From Paraburkholderia tagetis (GTDB taxonomy: Bacteria; Pseudomonadota; Gammaproteobacteria; Burkholderiales; Burkholderiaceae), in NCBI RefSeq assembly GCF_022213065.1, contig NZ_JAKLJA010000001.1, forward strand, positions 558,001 to 622,000: DNA of 64,000 bases. The letters are read 5' to 3'. Position 1 is the stretch's first letter, and each line of letters begins with the position of its first letter. This document shows positions 23,381-31,626 of this stretch, piece by piece. Below the pieces are notes generated by a model. That model worked only from the letters and a program-made list of their open reading frames with translations, made no database searches and had not been told where the DNA came from. The position numbers were made by a program, and so were the translations under genes.

Positions 23381-23602
23381 TTAGTGAGTGCTACAACTCG
23401 CGCTCACTAAGGTGAAGACAACAAGCATGGCGTATGCGCCGAGCGCAAGAGTGGCGAGCCCTATGATTCCTGCGATGAGCGGATGCCGCGAATAGAACGT
23501 CTTTGGCCAGCCGGCTTCTGGTTTGGCAGCGCCGCAACCCGGACAACTCGCGGCAGTCGAGGAAAGCTCTTTGCCGCAATCGGGGCATTTATGTTCGAGA
23601 AT
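23381..23602 (-). CDS. Zinc-ribbon membrane protein with probable ATT start
   Basis: About 73 residues: CPDCGKELSSTAASCPGCG (a double-CxxC zinc ribbon), then a linker and one transmembrane helix (IAGIIGLATLALGAYAMLVV). It directly follows the CI repressor. In this frame no ATG/GTG/TTG precedes the ribbon; an ATT at 23602 lies 7 bases after GGAGGG, so an ATT start or internal initiation is likely. The protein pattern is convincing, the start is not. Confidence 0.5.
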   Translation of the reverse strand: MLEHKCPDCGKELSSTAASCPGCGAAKPEAGWPKTFYSRHPLIAGIIGLATLALGAYAMLVVFTLVSASCSTH

Positions 23603-23603
23603 T

Positions 23604-24398
23604 TTAGTTCCCTCCAGCCATTGCCGACCCCGAGCGATAGATCACTTCGCCAACGATCTTGACGAGTTCCATACTCTCGGCCGGCACTTCCCGATCCGGG
23701 TACTTGCCGTTGTAAGAGTGCAGCACGATGCTGCCTCCGACCTGTTTGAAGACCTGCTTTACGAGTGGCTCGTCCTCGAAGTAGATCGCATAGACCTTAC
23801 CATCGCGCACGTGCGTCCTGGTGGAATCCACCATCATCATGTCACGGTTGAACAGGAAAGGCTCCATGCTGTCCCCGCGCACCGTCAGCAACTTGCAATC
23901 TTTGGGCTTTGAGCCGAGCGCTTTGAAGAACCCGATATCGAACGGCAGCGCCTTCTTCTGCCTGACTTCCCATTGGATCAAGCCTGTCCCCGCCGAAAAA
24001 TGATAGTCATAGCGGTCGATCCAGACTCGATCTTCATCGGGCTCTAGGTCTTCTGGCCGCTCCCATGTGACGACGTTACCCTTATCGTCTGGAAGCAAAC
24101 GCTTAATAAGCGACTGATCTTGACCTGTTACCTGGGCACCAGCCTGCGGCGAGTTGTGCTCTTCGATTGCGAAGCCGAAGTCGAAGTACATCTTCGCCAG
24201 CCCAAGCTCTTCTTCGAAGCGACGCGCGGCGCGCTCACCGAATGATTGCCCTTCTCGATAGTTGGGATTCAGCACCTGTCGGACGCGAGCCGCATCTTGG
24301 TTGTGGTTGCGGGCGAACTCGGCAACGTTCCCTTTAGCCGTCTCGTCGGCATCAATCAGCGCTCGCAGGCGCCGGCGGCGGTGCTCGTGAATATCCAT
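23604..24398 (-). CDS. CI-type phage repressor (S24/LexA family)
   Basis: 264 residues. The N-terminal part (1-65) is a DNA-binding domain. The C-terminal part is a peptidase S24 domain with catalytic Ser177 in RGDSMEP and Lys214 in PLVKQV. An Ala136-Gly137 pair in HFSAGTG lies 41 residues before the Ser and is a plausible self-cleavage site, so SOS-induced (RecA-stimulated) inactivation is expected. It is divergent from the Cro-like gene across operators at 24421-24490 and maintains lysogeny by silencing both early promoters. Confidence 0.88.
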   Translation of the reverse strand: MDIHEHRRRRLRALIDADETAKGNVAEFARNHNQDAARVRQVLNPNYREGQSFGERAARRFEEELGLAKMYFDFGFAIEEHNSPQAGAQVTGQDQSLIKRLLPDDKGNVVTWERPEDLEPDEDRVWIDRYDYHFSAGTGLIQWEVRQKKALPFDIGFFKALGSKPKDCKLLTVRGDSMEPFLFNRDMMMVDSTRTHVRDGKVYAIYFEDEPLVKQVFKQVGGSIVLHSYNGKYPDREVPAESMELVKIVGEVIYRSGSAMAGGN

Positions 24399-24420
24399 GG
24401 CGCAATTAGAACCGAAAACT

Positions 24421-24490
24421 AGCATTTGCTGTGATCGCAAAAGTTATCAATTGCGCAAGCATTTGCTTGCTCTTTGCGAAAGCAAATGCT
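24421..24490. promoter_or_regulatory. OR-like operator cluster (three sites)
   Basis: Three exact copies of the 10-bp pseudo-palindrome AGCA-WW-TGCT: AGCATTTGCT at 24421-24430 and 24458-24467, AGCAAATGCT at 24481-24490. The middle one lies in a 16-bp palindrome GCAAGC-ATTT-GCTTGC. The last overlaps the -10 of the rightward promoter, exactly as the matching site does at PL. This is a lambda-like three-operator arrangement. Confidence 0.75.
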
Positions 24491-24495
24491 ATCGT
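24467..24495 (+). promoter_or_regulatory. PR-like rightward early promoter
   Basis: -35 TTGCTC, 17-base spacer, extended -10 TGC-TATCGT. The predicted start falls at or within a few bases of the cro ATG (24503) and no Shine-Dalgarno is present, so the cro message may be leaderless. Confidence 0.5.
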
Positions 24496-24502
24496 TTTCG
24501 CC

Positions 24503-24856
24503 ATGGATACCTTTCACGCCTACTTCAAGTCGCTGGCCAAAGCCGAGCGCGAAAAGTTTGCAGAGGCTGTTGGTACGTCGGTGGCCTACCTCTGGCAAAT
24601 CGCGTACAAGCAGCGTCGCTGCAATGAGTCTTTGGCCATCGAAATCGAAAAGGCGTCTGGACAACAAGTCCGCGTCGAGGATCTTCGGCCCGACGTCGAT
24701 TGGGCCTATCTCCGCAATTCTGCAGAGTCGATTGCGAACAGCCCTCCGATCACGGCGAGGAATGGCGTGGCGAATCGCATCTCTTCCAGCGACGACACCC
24801 AACCTCCAGTCGGCGGCTCGAGTGGTGGGGAAAAGCTCTCGAAGATGGTGGCGTGA
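24503..24856 (+). CDS. Cro-like/YdaS-type repressor
   Basis: 117 residues. The first 65 form a YdaS/Cro-like helix-turn-helix: FHAYFKSLAKAEREKFAEAV, GTSVAYLWQIAYKQRRCNES, LAIEIEKASG. The C-terminal third is polar and disordered. It is divergent to CI and expected to bind the same AGCA-WW-TGCT operators to favour lytic growth. The ATG at 24503 sits directly after the PR -10 region. Confidence 0.8.
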   Translation: MDTFHAYFKSLAKAEREKFAEAVGTSVAYLWQIAYKQRRCNESLAIEIEKASGQQVRVEDLRPDVDWAYLRNSAESIANSPPITARNGVANRISSSDDTQPPVGGSSGGEKLSKMVA

Positions 24857-24867
24857 CGTGGGCTCAA

Positions 24868-25203
24868 TCACTTCCCGTATCGCGCGTACAGCGGCGCGAA
24901 TAAAAAACGTTGTATGGCCCACGTGGCTATCTTGCGGTAGCCCTTCAGATACAGAAGAAGCATGGCTCCAAAGCTTACGCCAACGAATGCAAGAAGCCGA
25001 AATGGCGCAGTTCGAGCGGTGGTTCGAAGAAACGAGGCGACGTCTGCAGGCTGAAGCCGCCAATACCAGATCGCCCAGAGCAACACCACGGCGACGACCA
25101 GGTGCAGCGCCGCGAAGATTGTCCAGACGAGCAATTCGGCAAGCTGCCGATGAATCGTAAATAGGACTTCGATGGCTTGCTGTGGTGTACCTGGATGGTT
25201 CAT
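24868..25203 (-). CDS. Two-pass membrane protein, antisense to the early rightward transcript
   Basis: 111 residues with two strong hydrophobic helices, LAELLVWTIFAALHLVVAVV and a second around LLAFVGVSFGAMLLLYLKG, and a basic C-terminus. It lies on the minus strand between cro and the next rightward gene, a place where phages often carry lysogenically expressed genes such as superinfection-exclusion membrane proteins. That role is an inference from position and topology. Confidence 0.55.
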   Translation of the reverse strand: MNHPGTPQQAIEVLFTIHRQLAELLVWTIFAALHLVVAVVLLWAIWYWRLQPADVASFLRTTARTAPFRLLAFVGVSFGAMLLLYLKGYRKIATWAIQRFLFAPLYARYGK

Positions 25204-25338
25204 GCGAGCCCCGCTGTGTGAGGGTTGAGAAGGTCAGAGAGCTTGATTCTCGCACGACGTGGGCTCGCTCCCGTTCCGGGGTGCTGTAAACGATATGCAG
25301 GCAGTTTGTGTAGCGCATAGCAGTCCTTTCTTTTTGTT

Positions 25339-25359
25339 GGCGTCCTTGTGACGCCTTTA
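25339..25359 (+). terminator. tR1-like terminator after cro
   Basis: GGCGTC-CTTGT-GACGCC hairpin followed by TTTATTT. It lies between the Cro-like gene and the CII-position gene, the same place as tR1 in lambda. Confidence 0.5.
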
Positions 25360-25398
25360 TTTGGCACTTTTTTAGCCTCTCAACACCACTCAACGAGG

Positions 25399-25791
25399 AT
25401 GGGCGCAGTTGTGAAACCCAATCAAATCAGCCTCCCGCTTGAGGTTCGCCCCGAAGAGGTCATGCGCAAGCAAAGCCTCGGCTCGGCGATTGAGTTGTGC
25501 GCTGAGCTCGGCGGATATGCTCTGGACAAGACGCTGCAGCAGGAGCTGGAAGTCGACAAGGCTCAATTTTCGCGCTGGCAATCCGGTACCGAAGGGATCG
25601 TCTGGCCGAAGTTCGTGCGGCTCATGGAACTGTGCGGGAACGATGCGCCCTTGCTCTGGATGCTCCATCAGCGCGGCTATGACTTGCACAGCATTCGCCG
25701 CCGAGAAACCGAGACGGAACGCGAAAACCGTCTGCTGCGCGAGGAAAACGCCGCCCTGCGTCGCGTGCTGAGCGGAGCGGCCACGGCATGA
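25399..25791 (+). CDS. CII-position DNA-binding regulator with coiled coil
   Basis: About 130 residues. The middle looks like a helix-turn-helix (ALDKTLQQELEVDKAQFSRW followed by QSGTEGIVWPKFVRLMELC), and the end is a leucine-rich coiled coil (ENRLLREENAALRRVL) suited to oligomerisation. In gene order it takes the place of lambda cII. The start is uncertain: ATG 25399 has GAGG immediately before it, GTG 25411 lies 12 bases further. It overlaps the next gene (ATGA). Confidence 0.6.
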   Translation: MGAVVKPNQISLPLEVRPEEVMRKQSLGSAIELCAELGGYALDKTLQQELEVDKAQFSRWQSGTEGIVWPKFVRLMELCGNDAPLLWMLHQRGYDLHSIRRRETETERENRLLREENAALRRVLSGAATA

Positions 25792-28484
25792 ACGCGCCAG
25801 ACTACACGTCTTTCCTGAAGTCGAAGGTCCGCATGGCGGAATCGTTCGGCTTCGAGATTGACGATTCGGAAATCAATCCCCTGCTCAAGCCGTTCCAGAA
25901 GGCCACCGTCAGGTGGGCGGTCGTCGGGGGGCGCCGCGCGATCTTCAAGCGCTTCGGTCTGGGCAAGACATTCGACCAGATCGAGGTCGTGCGCATCGTG
26001 CGCGAGCGCGCCGGCGGTATGGGTCTGATCGTCATCCCGCTCGGCGTGCGCGTCGAATTCATGCGCGACGCCAACACGCTCGCGACCGGCGACAGTCCGG
26101 TCATCACTGACGAGCAGCGGGCCCAACTGCGCGCGTGGCTCGTGGACCATCCGGAGCGCGCGCCGCGGCTGAAGTTCGTCCGATCGATCGAGGAATGCGA
26201 CGACCCGGAAGGCCTGTACCTCACGAACTATGAGACGGTGCGCGACGGCAAGCTGGATCCGCGCCACTTCACGGTGTCAAGCCTCGACGAGGCCGACTGC
26301 CTGCGCGGCTTCGGTGGCACGAAGACCTTCCGCGAATTCATGGCGCTGTTCGCGGGCGATGATCGCCGCGACATGAGCAACCGGATCGTGACCGAAGGCG
26401 TCCGGTACCGGTTCGTGGCCACGGCGACGCCCAGCCCGAACGAATACATCGAACTGCTCGCCTACTGCGCCTACCTCGGCATCATGGATGTCGGCCAGGC
26501 GAAGACGCGTTTCTTCAAGCGCAACAGTGAGAAGGCCGACCAGCTCACGATCCACCCGCACAAGGAACGCGAGTTCTGGCTCTGGATGGCCAGCTGGGCC
26601 CTCTTCGTCGAGCGGCCGTCCGATCTCGACCCGAGCTTTTCCGACGAGGGATACGACCTGCCGGCGCTCGATGTGCGCTGGCACGAGATCCCCGCGGACC
26701 ACTCGGACGCGGGTACCGATATCGGCGGCCAGTTGCGCATGTTCAAGCAACAGGCGATCGGCATTGTCGACGCGGCGCGCGAGAAGCGCGACAGCCTGGG
26801 CGTGCGGGTCGCGAAGATGCTCCAGATCCGCGCCGAGGATCCCGACGCCCACCGGATTGTCTGGCACGACCTCGAGGCCGAACGTCACGCGATCGAGCAA
26901 GCGATTCCCGGCATCACGACGGTCTATGGCTCACAGGAACTCGACGAACGCGAGGCCTCGATCATCCAGTTCTCCGATGGCGAGATTGCCGAGCTCGCAG
27001 GCAAGCCCGTGATGCTGGGCTCCGGCTGCAACTTCCAGCGCCATTGCCATTGGGAAATATTCCTCGGCATCGGCCACAAGTTCAAAGACATCCTGCAGGC
27101 GATCCATCGCGTTCACCGCTTCCTGCAGCGTCACCCCGTGCGCATCGACTTCATCTACACCGAAGCCGAGCGCGCGATCCGCCACAACATCGAACGCAAG
27201 TGGCAACAGGACACGGAGCTTCGCAAAAAAATGACCGAGATCATCCGGGAATTCGGGCTGTCGCGTGCCGCGATGGCGTCCGTGCTGACGCGATCGCTCG
27301 GCGTCGAGCGCGTCGAGGTGAGCGGCCGCGATTATGTGATCGCTAACAACGATTGCGTCGACGAGACGCGCCGCATGGAATCGGACAGCGTCGGCCTGAT
27401 CCTCACGTCGATCCCGTTTTCCACGCAATACGAATATTCGCCAAACTACGCTGACTTCGGCCACACAGACAGCAACGAGCACTTTTTCGAACAGATGGGC
27501 TACCTGACGCCCGAACTGTTCCGCGTGCTCGCGCCCGGCCGCCTCGCCGGCATCCATGTGAAGGACCGGATTGTGCCGGGCGGGATGACCGGCCTCGGCT
27601 TTCAGACCGTCTATCCGTTCCACTGCAAGACGATCGAACATTTCATGAAGCACGGCTTCGCCTATATGGGCATGAAGACCATCGTGACGGATGTTGTTCG
27701 CGAGAACAACCAGACCTACCGACTCGGATGGACTGAACAGTGCAAAGACGCGACGAAGATGAGCGTCGGCATGCCGGAGTACTTGCTGATATTCCGCAAG
27801 CCGCCCACCGATCGCACGAACAGCTATGCGGATACGCCGGTCCAGAAGCTCAAGCCGTTCAGCCTGGATGCCGACGGCAACATGATCCCGTTCGATCGTG
27901 AACTGCCAACGGCTGTCGGCACCGGCTATTCACGCGCCCGCTGGCAGATCGACGCGCACGGCTTCACGCGATCTTCCGGCCAGCGATTGCTAACGCCCGA
28001 AGAACTGCTCGCGCTGCCGCACGACGTGATCTTTAAACTTTTCAAGCAGCACTCTCTCGAAAACATCTTCGACTTCGAGCACGACGTGCGGATCGGCGAA
28101 GTGCTTTCCGCAGCAGGCAAGCTGCCGTCCAACTTCATGCTGTTGCAGCCGCAAAGCTGGTCCGAAGAAGTCTGGACCGACGTCACGCGCATGCTCACAC
28201 TGAATGGTGCGCAGTCTGCCAAAGGCAAGGAAATGCACCTTTGCCCGATGCAATTCGACATTGCTGACCGCGCGATCGCGCAGTGGTCCATGCCCGGCGA
28301 AGAGATCTATGACCCGTTCGGCGGCCTCATGACGGTCCCCTTCCGCGCGGTCAAGCTCGGTCGCCGCGGTCGCGCGGCTGAACTCAATCCAGCGTACTTC
28401 TTCGACGGTGCGGCGTATTGCAAGATGGCCGAGCAGGAACGCTCGACGCCGTCGCTGTTCGATGCATTCGAGGTGGCAGCATGA
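25788..28484 (+). CDS. SF2 helicase fused to a DNA methyltransferase
   Basis: 898 residues. The N-terminal half is a SNF2-like SF2 helicase: FGLGKT (Walker A, 57-61), LDEAD (166-170), ATATPSPN (about 211-217), and HRVHRFLQ (motif VI) in the second RecA domain. The C-terminal half (about 520-898) is an N4/N6 amino-methyltransferase of beta order: motif IV-like TSIPFS near residue 541 precedes motif I-like DPFGG near residue 842, followed by RAAELNP. The usual PP of motif IV is IP here. Such fusions could methylate phage DNA while translocating, protecting it from host restriction. No endonuclease partner is visible. Confidence 0.85.
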   Translation: MNAPDYTSFLKSKVRMAESFGFEIDDSEINPLLKPFQKATVRWAVVGGRRAIFKRFGLGKTFDQIEVVRIVRERAGGMGLIVIPLGVRVEFMRDANTLATGDSPVITDEQRAQLRAWLVDHPERAPRLKFVRSIEECDDPEGLYLTNYETVRDGKLDPRHFTVSSLDEADCLRGFGGTKTFREFMALFAGDDRRDMSNRIVTEGVRYRFVATATPSPNEYIELLAYCAYLGIMDVGQAKTRFFKRNSEKADQLTIHPHKEREFWLWMASWALFVERPSDLDPSFSDEGYDLPALDVRWHEIPADHSDAGTDIGGQLRMFKQQAIGIVDAAREKRDSLGVRVAKMLQIRAEDPDAHRIVWHDLEAERHAIEQAIPGITTVYGSQELDEREASIIQFSDGEIAELAGKPVMLGSGCNFQRHCHWEIFLGIGHKFKDILQAIHRVHRFLQRHPVRIDFIYTEAERAIRHNIERKWQQDTELRKKMTEIIREFGLSRAAMASVLTRSLGVERVEVSGRDYVIANNDCVDETRRMESDSVGLILTSIPFSTQYEYSPNYADFGHTDSNEHFFEQMGYLTPELFRVLAPGRLAGIHVKDRIVPGGMTGLGFQTVYPFHCKTIEHFMKHGFAYMGMKTIVTDVVRENNQTYRLGWTEQCKDATKMSVGMPEYLLIFRKPPTDRTNSYADTPVQKLKPFSLDADGNMIPFDRELPTAVGTGYSRARWQIDAHGFTRSSGQRLLTPEELLALPHDVIFKLFKQHSLENIFDFEHDVRIGEVLSAAGKLPSNFMLLQPQSWSEEVWTDVTRMLTLNGAQSAKGKEMHLCPMQFDIADRAIAQWSMPGEEIYDPFGGLMTVPFRAVKLGRRGRAAELNPAYFFDGAAYCKMAEQERSTPSLFDAFEVAA

Positions 28485-29416
28485 AGCGCGACCTCCTGAC
28501 GCCCGACGTCGACACCAATCTGCGCCGCTGGGCGCATGACGACCTCGCTCACGACCTTGCCGCCCACCTGCGCGGAATGACGGACCGCCGCGTCTGGGTC
28601 GACATGCAGCTCGGACCGGTCGGGAGCACGCGGCCCGACGTCTACACGATCCCGTGCAGCTTCACCCGGTTCACTCCCCTAGCCTATGAATGCAAGGTAT
28701 CAGTCTCCGACTTCCGGGCGGACGTGACGAAGGGCAAATACACCGATTACCTGGCGTACGCGAGCGGCGTCATCTTCGCGTGCCCCTCCGGGCTACTGCG
28801 GAAGGAAGATATTCCTGCGGGGGCCGGCTTGATGACGCGCGGCGGGGACGGCTGGCGCACGGTGAAGGCGCCAACGCTGTCGAAGTGCCCCGATCTGCCG
28901 CGCGCTTTCTGGCTGAAGCTGCTGATGGACGGTGAGCGTCGCGACCACGAACGCGAAGCACACATGCTTCAAGCAGCTCGTCGTGACCTCAACGAATGGC
29001 GTGCGGCTGCAAGGATCCGTGAGCAATACGGCGAGGTCGTCGCAGCAGCCGTGCAGCAGCATCGAGACCAGACAACCGGTCGGCTCGAGCGCCTGCGCGC
29101 CAATCTCGAACTCGAGATCGCACGCACGGAGGGCGATCTGAAACGCGAGCGTGACCGCCGGCGCGCGGAGCTTCAGTCGGCGGACAAACTAGCCACCGAA
29201 GCGCTGTGCAAGCTAGCTCTCGCCGTCGGCGCTGCGCCTGATTGCGAAGACGTCTATGAGATGCGGGCTCAGCTCGACAAGCTCATCACGCTCGCGCAGC
29301 AGGACTCCACGGTTAAGGAACTGATGAACATCGTCCGCAATATCTCGTGGGGTGTGAAACAGTTCAACGAAATTGAAAAGGCGCTCGCGCCGAAGGACCA
29401 GCGGGAGGGCGCTTGA
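28481..29416 (+). CDS. MmcB-like PD-(D/E)xK nuclease-fold protein with coiled coil
   Basis: 311 residues from the ATG that overlaps the preceding stop. Residues about 40-130 follow the MmcB pattern: RPDVYTI, LAYECKVSVSDFRADVTKGK, YLAYASGVIFACPSG and EDIPAGAGLM; D, E and K in RPD...ECK are the expected active-site residues. A coiled coil follows (TTGRLERLRANLELEIARTE). It may act with the helicase-methyltransferase on DNA, but the activity is not demonstrated. Confidence 0.7.
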   Translation: MKRDLLTPDVDTNLRRWAHDDLAHDLAAHLRGMTDRRVWVDMQLGPVGSTRPDVYTIPCSFTRFTPLAYECKVSVSDFRADVTKGKYTDYLAYASGVIFACPSGLLRKEDIPAGAGLMTRGGDGWRTVKAPTLSKCPDLPRAFWLKLLMDGERRDHEREAHMLQAARRDLNEWRAAARIREQYGEVVAAAVQQHRDQTTGRLERLRANLELEIARTEGDLKRERDRRRAELQSADKLATEALCKLALAVGAAPDCEDVYEMRAQLDKLITLAQQDSTVKELMNIVRNISWGVKQFNEIEKALAPKDQREGA

Positions 29417-30396
29417 AAGATTTACCCGCACCACTGACGACAGCAGATTGCGACCTGCGTGATTTTCCATTCATGCCGGTCGACATCGCGCGTCTGTTCA
29501 ATTCCGAGTTTCACGCTCGCAGCGATGATCCCGTGTGGCGCGCTGGCGTCACACTGTGGTTGAAGTCGTTCCACCAAGTACCGGCGGGTTCAGTGCCTGA
29601 CGATGACGTGGCGCTTGCACGCCTGGCAGAACTGGGCCGGGACGTGAAGACGTGGAGGAAGCTGCGCGCTGGCGCGCTCTATGGCTGGGTGCAATGCGCC
29701 GATGGCCGCTGGTATCACCCCGTCGTGGCAGAGAAGGCTGTCGAGGCGTGGAACGGCAAGAAGGCCCAGCGCGCTCGAACATCCAAGGCTCGACTTCAGG
29801 CTCTCATTTCCCGTCTGTCACAAGCTAAGGACTCCTTCGACGCGGCTTCTATCGAGGCCAGCATACAGACTCTGTTGGGATCTCTGTCACACCTTCTGTC
29901 ACAGAATGAATTTCGCTCTGTCGAAGCTTCTGTCACAGAGTCGACGACAGAAGCCAAGAGAAAGAGAGAGGGAGAGAGAAAGGGAAAGGGAGAGGGAAAA
30001 GTAAACCTACAACCTTCCGTTCCTGACGGAACGGGCGCTGACGCGCCTGACGATCCGCCTCCAGCCAAGACCGTCGACCAGCTCACGAAAGACGAGCTCT
30101 GGGCTGCCGGAAAATCCCTGCTCACGCAGGGCGGCCTACCTGCCGCACAGTGCGGGAGCTTCGTCGGCAAGCTCGTCAAGGACTACGGCGACCGGATCGT
30201 GATCGACGCCGTGCGGACCGCCGTTGTCGAGCGTCCAGCCGATCCAACGTCGTTCCTCAAGGCCACGTGCCAAACCCTCGCTGGCCAACGCGGGCGCCGC
30301 GCCCCGGGTGCGCCAACCCAAGCCGATATCGACGCCGAAAACGCAAAGGCGAAGTCGATGCTCTTCGGCGATCCCTCGGAGGTTGTCGATGCTTGA
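29413..30396 (+). CDS. DUF1376-type phage replication protein
   Basis: 327 residues with a TTG start overlapping the upstream stop. The N-terminus matches DUF1376: FPFMPVDIARLFNSEF, AGVTLWLKSFHQVPAGSVPD, LGRDVKTWRKLR. A low-complexity K/R/E/G linker follows (encoded by a purine-only-like tract at about 29957-30000) and then a C-terminal helical domain. Such proteins sit in phage replication modules, often as initiator-like DNA-binding proteins. Confidence 0.7.
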   Translation: MKDLPAPLTTADCDLRDFPFMPVDIARLFNSEFHARSDDPVWRAGVTLWLKSFHQVPAGSVPDDDVALARLAELGRDVKTWRKLRAGALYGWVQCADGRWYHPVVAEKAVEAWNGKKAQRARTSKARLQALISRLSQAKDSFDAASIEASIQTLLGSLSHLLSQNEFRSVEASVTESTTEAKRKREGERKGKGEGKVNLQPSVPDGTGADAPDDPPPAKTVDQLTKDELWAAGKSLLTQGGLPAAQCGSFVGKLVKDYGDRIVIDAVRTAVVERPADPTSFLKATCQTLAGQRGRRAPGAPTQADIDAENAKAKSMLFGDPSEVVDA

Positions 30397-31180
30397 AGCC
30401 GATTTTGATCCCTTCGTCGAGCTGCTTGATGCGGCGTATTCGCTGCACGGCAAGACGCTCCCAGCGATGGCCAAGGCGCTTTTCTTCCGTGCCCTGGTTG
30501 CCCATCCCCTTCCGGTCGTGCGCAAAGCGATCGATGCACACGTGAAGGATTCGCAGCGCGGCCAGTACGCACCCAAGCCCGCCGACCTGATCGCGCAGAT
30601 CGAAGGCGCTGCGTCCAATGACATGCGCCCCGGTCCCGAAGAGGCGTGGGCAATTGCCGTACAGGCCTTCGACGAGGACGCGACGGTTATGCTGACCGAT
30701 GAGATCTCCGAGGCCCAAGGTATCGCACGGCCGATCTTCGAACTTGGCGACGAAGTCGGTGCGCGCATGGCGTTCCGCGAGGCATACGGTCGACTTGTGA
30801 CGCAGGCGCGCGCAGCGGGCGTGGCCGTCAAGTGGTGGCCGTCGCTCGGTATCGACCCTGATGGGCGCAAAGAGGTGCTTGAGCGCGCGGTCGCGCACGG
30901 ATTGTTGCCTGCGAATGCACCGGCTCTCAGCGCTCTTCCGCCACCCGCCGATGCTCCGCTTCTCGAAACCATGATCGAAGCCGCGGCGCCGACCAAGGCT
31001 GATGCTCGCGAGACCCTCGACAACCTCCGCAAGCTGCTCGAGCGCGATCCCGAGTCGATCGAGTGTGAGCGGTTGGCGCGCGTCCAGCGCGGGCACGACG
31101 CGACGGCCGCACGCAAGCAGCAGCTCCAGCGGCAGGCTGACAGCCGTGGCAACGACTCCGACTCGCAGGCGGCGGCATGA
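30389..31180 (+). CDS. Phage replication-module protein (helicase-loader position)
   Basis: 263 residues. Opens MLEADFDPFVELLDAAYS, helical throughout; QRGQYAPKPADLIAQIEG resembles the N-terminal part of lambda P-like/DnaB-loader proteins. It overlaps the DUF1376 gene by 8 bases and precedes RusA, the typical place of a replisome loader. Function is inferred from context. Confidence 0.5.
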   Translation: MLEADFDPFVELLDAAYSLHGKTLPAMAKALFFRALVAHPLPVVRKAIDAHVKDSQRGQYAPKPADLIAQIEGAASNDMRPGPEEAWAIAVQAFDEDATVMLTDEISEAQGIARPIFELGDEVGARMAFREAYGRLVTQARAAGVAVKWWPSLGIDPDGRKEVLERAVAHGLLPANAPALSALPPPADAPLLETMIEAAAPTKADARETLDNLRKLLERDPESIECERLARVQRGHDATAARKQQLQRQADSRGNDSDSQAAA

Positions 31181-31626
31181 CCACGATCAGTTTCGTCATC
31201 CTCGGCGAGCCGGCAAGCAAGGCGAACAGCCGGAAGCTCGTCACGATCGCTGGCCGTCCGTCGACGATCAAGAGCGACAAGGCGCACAACTTCGAGGCAA
31301 TGGCGCTGCCGCAGATTCCGCCGCGAGTGCGTGTTCAGCTGAAGTGCCCGCTACGCGTGACCCTGCGGATTTTCTACGCCAGCGAGCGACCAGACCTCGA
31401 TGAATCGGTCGTCCTCGATGTGATGCAGGACCGCTACAAGACGGTCGGCAAAGGCGATGCGAAGCGTCGCGAACTCGTACAGCGCGGCGTCTACGTGAAC
31501 GACCGGCAGGTGCGTGAAAAGCACGTCTTCCACGCCATCGACCGTGCGAACCCACGCACGGAGGTGACGATCGAGCCGCTCGCCAGCCTTACGCATCAGC
31601 CGAATCTTGACTTGGAGATAGCATGA
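31177..31626 (+). CDS. rusA: RusA-family Holliday-junction resolvase
   Basis: 149 residues with the RusA layout: N-terminal strand ISFVILGEPASKANSRKLV, the catalytic acidic motif RPDLDESVVLDVMQD, and the later VYVNDRQVREK. The conserved Asp residues bind magnesium at the four-way junction. It resolves recombination intermediates made by the RecT-type system encoded in the leftward operon. ATGA overlaps at both ends. Confidence 0.9.
   Translation: MTTISFVILGEPASKANSRKLVTIAGRPSTIKSDKAHNFEAMALPQIPPRVRVQLKCPLRVTLRIFYASERPDLDESVVLDVMQDRYKTVGKGDAKRRELVQRGVYVNDRQVREKHVFHAIDRANPRTEVTIEPLASLTHQPNLDLEIA

Noticed and set aside
29957..30000. Purine-only-like tract as a possible slippery or regulatory element
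   Set aside because: It is in frame and encodes a K/R/E/G linker of the DUF1376 protein; no alternative frame of interest opens.
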